From the NCBI GenBank assembly GCA_016938245.1, contig JAFGUY010000059.1, positions 1 through 26,668 on the forward strand: DNA of 26,668 bases, written 5' to 3'. A program made the position numbers and the translations under genes. Below the pieces are notes generated by a model that was not told the DNA's origin, searched no databases, and saw only the letters and a program-made list of their open reading frames with translations. Below, piece after piece: positions 24,022 through 26,668 of the stretch; within the stretch, counting starts at the first letter, position 1; each line of letters starts with the position of its first letter. This DNA comes from Candidatus Omnitrophota bacterium (lineage in GTDB: Bacteria; Omnitrophota; Gorgyraeia; Gygaellales; Profunditerraquicolaceae).

Positions 24022-24591
24022 CTATTCTTTCCACAACCCACGCTTATTCTCCTGCGCTTCCCGGTATAATTTTAAAAATAAATCCGCGTATTTTACATTT
24101 GGAGGAAAAGTCATCAACGAAGCGTACCCCTGTTTTATAATTTCCGCGTTTACAAACGTACCGTCTTTTAAATAAACATAGGCAAGTAGCCTTTTGTACT
24201 TATCGTACCTCTCAACATCAAACTCCAAACTTACTCTTTTACCTTCAACCAGCTTTTTGGCAAATTCGTATGACTTCTTACCCATGGCTTTAATTTCTGA
24301 TGCGCTCTGCTGGCTACGCTTGGAATCACGGCTTAACTTATCAGAATCATGTATTTCAGGGGTATCAATCCCGATTAACCGCACCCTCTCTCCGCTCTCT
24401 AATACGAGCGTATCCCCATCGACTGCTCTTTTTACTAAAATATCTGTGTAATTAAAACTCCTGCCGAGAGGAATCTTAAAGCTAACCTCTTCTTTGGAAT
24501 GGTACTTAGGATCCAGGTCCCCTGCGTAAAGCATTCCGCAAGAGATTACGGCGCTAAGAGCAAAAATAAATATCCCGGATAGCTTTGCCAC
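24022..24591 (-). CDS. Secreted staphylococcal-nuclease-like (SNase) protein
   Basis: 189 residues from a GTG with GGAG five bases upstream. The N-terminus LSGIFIFALSAVISCGMLYA is a signal peptide; the cysteine at 18 is not in a clear lipobox. The SNase fold follows: VKRAVDGDTLVLESGERVRLIGIDTPE with R71 and E79, and ERYDKYKRLLAYVYL with R134, matching catalytic R35, E43 and R87 of staphylococcal nuclease. The C-terminal GYASLMTFPPNVKY, then a helix ending ENKRGLW, is typical of the YncB-like group. It should cut DNA or RNA outside the cytoplasm with calcium. It is first in the minus run leading to aroC, diverging from the helicase. Confidence 0.9.
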   Translation of the reverse strand: MAKLSGIFIFALSAVISCGMLYAGDLDPKYHSKEEVSFKIPLGRSFNYTDILVKRAVDGDTLVLESGERVRLIGIDTPEIHDSDKLSRDSKRSQQSASEIKAMGKKSYEFAKKLVEGKRVSLEFDVERYDKYKRLLAYVYLKDGTFVNAEIIKQGYASLMTFPPNVKYADLFLKLYREAQENKRGLWKE

Positions 24592-24627
24592 CTTGTCTCC
24601 TTTTTTAAAGGATATAAAGCCTATCTG

Positions 24628-24651
24628 TTTATTTTACTATTTATTTTACTA
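24628..24651. repeat. Two direct copies of a 12-bp AT-rich unit
   Basis: TTTATTTTACTA occurs at 24628-24639 and again at 24640-24651 in the divergent gap between the nuclease and helicase genes. Each copy contains ATTTTA, so the minus-strand hexamer TAAAAT is duplicated. Confidence 0.85.
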
Positions 24652-24670
24652 TTTTTATTAGATAAATCAA
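24643..24670 (-). promoter_or_regulatory. Candidate promoter of the nuclease-aroC run
   Basis: On the minus strand TTGATT (24665-24670) and TAAAAT (24643-24648) are 16 bases apart, about 50 bases before the nuclease GTG. The 12-bp repeat creates a second TAAAAT further on. The -35 touches the first codon of the longer helicase reading frame. The sequence is very AT-rich, so the match is weak evidence. Confidence 0.35.
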
Positions 24671-26577
24671 TGATTTTAGATTATAATGGCTTTGACATGA
24701 TCTATGACCGTTTTCAAGAAGAATCAATTAATTATATCAATCAAGGCTACTCGGTCATTGTCTCTGCTCCTACTGGCGCAGGGAAAACCGTAATTGCCGA
24801 ACATGTAATCAGTACTTCCTTAGAGAAGAAAATAGGGGTAATCTATACAGCACCCATAAAAGCCCTCTCTAATCAGAAATTCCGCGATTTTCAAGGCCAA
24901 TTCCAAGATAATATCGGTATATTAACCGGTGATGTATCCTTAAATCCTTTCGCACCGGTTTTAATCATGACTACGGAAATCCTGCGCAACAAAATCCTCG
25001 ATGAACCTGAATCGCTCAAAAAATATTCCTGGGTTATATTCGACGAAATACACTATATCGATAACCCCGAACGCGGGACAGTCTGGGAAGAATCACTGAT
25101 TTTTTTACCGAAACATATGAATATCCTCGGGCTCTCTGCGACTATTCCGAATATCAAAGAATTTGCTTCCTGGATTGAATCAATACATGAAAAACCGGTT
25201 AAAACAGTTATTGAGGATAAACGCCCTGTCCCTCTACATTTCTTCTTTCAGGCAGGAAATGAAGTAGTTGATAAAATTGACCGGTTAAAGAGAGTTAGGT
25301 TTACCAAACCCGCCAGGCTATCTTCCCTTGTTCATTATGTACGCAATCAAGAGGGGCTTCCTTGCATATATTTTGTCTTTGGCAGAAGGCGCGCCGAAGA
25401 GTTAGCCTCAGAACTGGCAAACTTTAGCTTCCTGAATAAAAACGAAAAAACGCAAATCACAGAATTATACAGCACTCTTTGCGAACGTTTCGGATTAAAG
25501 GCTGACCGGACTGCGCAGGATTTATACCAGCTTGTGCAGCAAGGGATTGCCTATCACCATGCAGGAATGCTACCCACCTTAAAAGAAGTAATCGAGAGGC
25601 TTTTTACCAGCAGGCTCTTAAAAGTTATATTTACCACGGAAACATTCGCATTAGGTATTAATATGCCTTCCCGCTCGGTAATTTTTGACGGATTGCGTAA
25701 ATTCTACGGCAGATACGTACGAAACTTGAAAACCCGTGATTTTTATCAAATGGCCGGGCGCGCAGGAAGGCGCGGGATTGATACCGAAGGCTTTGTTTAT
25801 TCGCGCATCAATCTTCAAAGAATAAGAATTGACGAAGCAAAAAGAATAATTTACGGACCTCCTGAAGAGGTAAAAAGCCAACTGAATACTTCTTATGCCA
25901 CAATTCTTAACCTCTATGAAAAATATAAGGATGACTTATTTAAAATATACCCTTTATCTTTGCATTGTTACCAGTCGCGGAAAAATGATCAAAAAGAGGC
26001 CTTAAGATTAATTGAAGCAAAATTAAAACTGCTTAAAGACTGGGGGCATATACACGAAGATTCTTTAACGCAAAAAGGGGCATTTGCCAAGACTGCCTAC
26101 GGATATGAACTGATATTAAGCGAACTTTACGACCAGCAGGTATTAGAACAGCTCGATGAGTCTGAATTAGGGGTGGTCGCCGCATCTCTTGTATTCGAAC
26201 CCAGGAAAAACCAGCGCCTTCCTTCAAGCCTTTCAAAATCCAGCCGTAATCTTAAAAGCATCTGCGAAGAGATATACGATAAGATAAAAAATAAAGAACG
26301 AAGGTTTAGAATTTATCCTTTCAGCAAATTGCCTTATTTTCACTTAAGCACTGCGATGGAGGCATGGCTGCGCGGCACCAGCTTTGATAAAATTTTGCGT
26401 TTCAGCGATACTGATGAAGGGGAAGTTGTGCGTTACTTCAGGATGAGTGTGCAGGTCTTACGTGAAATCTCCGAGGCAAAAGTTGCGTCCTACCTTTTAA
26501 AAGATAAAATCAAAGAAACCATCCGCGTTATTAACCGCGACGTAGTCGACGCCGAAAAACAGCTCCGCGAAGGCTAA
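24670..26577 (+). CDS. Ski2/HelY-type DEAD/DEAH-box helicase
   Basis: 635 residues, superfamily 2. The motif order is RFQEESINYI (Q-like), Walker A SAPTGAGKT (32-40), APIKALSNQK (Ia), GDVSLNPFAPVLIMTTEIL, DEIH (125-128), LSATIPN (156-158 SAT), GIAYHHAGMLPTLKEVIERLF, FTTETFALGINMPSRSVIF and QMAGRAGRRGID (motif VI). This layout is that of Ski2/Mtr4 and bacterial HelY, which unwind structured RNA. At 635 residues it is shorter than Mtr4 or HelY (about 900 or more) and the C-terminal domain is reduced. There is no Shine-Dalgarno sequence before the ATG at 24670. A second ATG at 24697 lies nine bases after TATAAT and may be the true, leaderless start. It is the only plus-strand gene. Confidence 0.92.
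   Translation: MILDYNGFDMIYDRFQEESINYINQGYSVIVSAPTGAGKTVIAEHVISTSLEKKIGVIYTAPIKALSNQKFRDFQGQFQDNIGILTGDVSLNPFAPVLIMTTEILRNKILDEPESLKKYSWVIFDEIHYIDNPERGTVWEESLIFLPKHMNILGLSATIPNIKEFASWIESIHEKPVKTVIEDKRPVPLHFFFQAGNEVVDKIDRLKRVRFTKPARLSSLVHYVRNQEGLPCIYFVFGRRRAEELASELANFSFLNKNEKTQITELYSTLCERFGLKADRTAQDLYQLVQQGIAYHHAGMLPTLKEVIERLFTSRLLKVIFTTETFALGINMPSRSVIFDGLRKFYGRYVRNLKTRDFYQMAGRAGRRGIDTEGFVYSRINLQRIRIDEAKRIIYGPPEEVKSQLNTSYATILNLYEKYKDDLFKIYPLSLHCYQSRKNDQKEALRLIEAKLKLLKDWGHIHEDSLTQKGAFAKTAYGYELILSELYDQQVLEQLDESELGVVAASLVFEPRKNQRLPSSLSKSSRNLKSICEEIYDKIKNKERRFRIYPFSKLPYFHLSTAMEAWLRGTSFDKILRFSDTDEGEVVRYFRMSVQVLREISEAKVASYLLKDKIKETIRVINRDVVDAEKQLREG
24682..24687 (+). promoter_or_regulatory. TATAAT -10 element nine bases before an alternative helicase start
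   Basis: TATAAT at 24682-24687 is followed by nine bases and ATG at 24697. A transcript starting about seven bases downstream of it would begin at or next to that ATG. No convincing -35 hexamer is seen, and the site lies inside the longer reading frame, so chance is a real alternative. Confidence 0.3.
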
Positions 26578-26623
26578 TTCCTACTATTGAGTTACGTAAA
26601 AGTAATGGAAATGAACCCTTAAT

Positions 26624-26658
26624 TGTGCTATCATGGTTCCATGAGACCTCATGGAACC
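26624..26658 (+). promoter_or_regulatory. Extended -10 element followed by a 24-bp palindrome (operator-like)
   Basis: TGTGCTATCAT (26624-26634) is identical to the -10 region of the LPS promoter at 15393-15403. It is followed at once by GGTTCCATGAG (26635-26645), two bases, and CTCATGGAACC (26648-26658), a perfect 11-bp inverted repeat. No -35 with good spacing is evident (TGGAAA at best). The layout resembles a promoter with an operator at the transcript start, reading rightwards out of the window. The ATGs inside the palindrome could be starts of the next gene, but too little sequence remains. Nothing else is seen in 26578-26623. Confidence 0.4.
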
Positions 26659-26668
26659 CAGAAAGAGC

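Noticed and set aside
23468..24175. 235-codon open frame on the plus strand
   Set aside because: Antisense to aroC and the nuclease, both firmly identified; low-complexity shadow composition.
26641..26668. Start of a new plus-strand gene (MRPHGTQKE or MEPRKS)
   Set aside because: Only 9 or 6 codons are visible and both ATGs are within the palindrome; too little to support a gene.
1..26668. Alternative genetic code, suggested by the in-frame UAA in the STAS-PilZ gene
   Set aside because: UAA ends many intact genes in the window at the expected family length.

Overview
This 26.7 kb window looks like chromosomal DNA of a Gram-negative bacterium of an uncultured lineage. AT-rich composition, frequent TTG/GTG starts, many 1-4 base gene overlaps and multi-domain LPS enzymes recall Omnitrophota (OP3) or a relative. 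That placement is inference, because no rRNA or ribosomal protein gene is present. All genes run on the minus strand except the helicase at the right end, so the minus-strand reading order is right to left.

Right end (about 22.0-26.6 kb): a Ski2/HelY-type DEAD/DEAH helicase (+) diverges from a minus run of secreted SNase-like nuclease, aroC, spoVG-like gene, aroK, dprA and topA. Next (18.4-18.9 kb) come a small two-helix membrane protein, a cysteine-rich DUF6485-type protein and a long imperfect inverted repeat. Then xerC/xerD, waaA (Kdo transferase) and a STAS-PilZ protein with an in-frame stop inside its PilZ domain.

LPS block (15.4 kb to 0.2 kb): a good sigma70-like promoter at 15393-15421 reads first into a 34-codon remnant of a UPF0016/GDT1 transporter gene. 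It continues into lpxK, an LpxL-type acyltransferase fused to an ELM1-like domain, a GT4-GT9 fusion, a GT4, a GT9, and a GT9-GT9 fusion with a heptanucleotide repeat in its linker. A second promoter at 6032-6059 precedes rfaE1, kdsB, kdsA, kdsD, kdsC, an LptC-LptA-like fusion, lptB and the start of tig (trigger factor), which runs off the left edge. Together the genes make ADP-heptose and CMP-Kdo precursors, phosphorylate and acylate lipid A, build the inner core and export LPS. lpxA/B/C/D, lptD/E/F/G, kdsD-independent Ru5P steps and the heptose adenylyltransferase are not in the window.

The most notable observations are not a new system but small-scale anomalies. They are the in-frame UAA in the STAS-PilZ gene, the UPF0016 remnant whose promoter and Shine-Dalgarno now head the LPS operon, and an A7 tract that separates the best start of the DUF6485 gene from its reading frame. 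Also notable are the heptamer repeat inside a double glycosyltransferase, the acyltransferase-ELM1 fusion, and an 11-bp hairpin with a 10-codon leader ORF directly before tig. I see no CRISPR array, insertion sequence, tRNA, rRNA or recognisable defence island.
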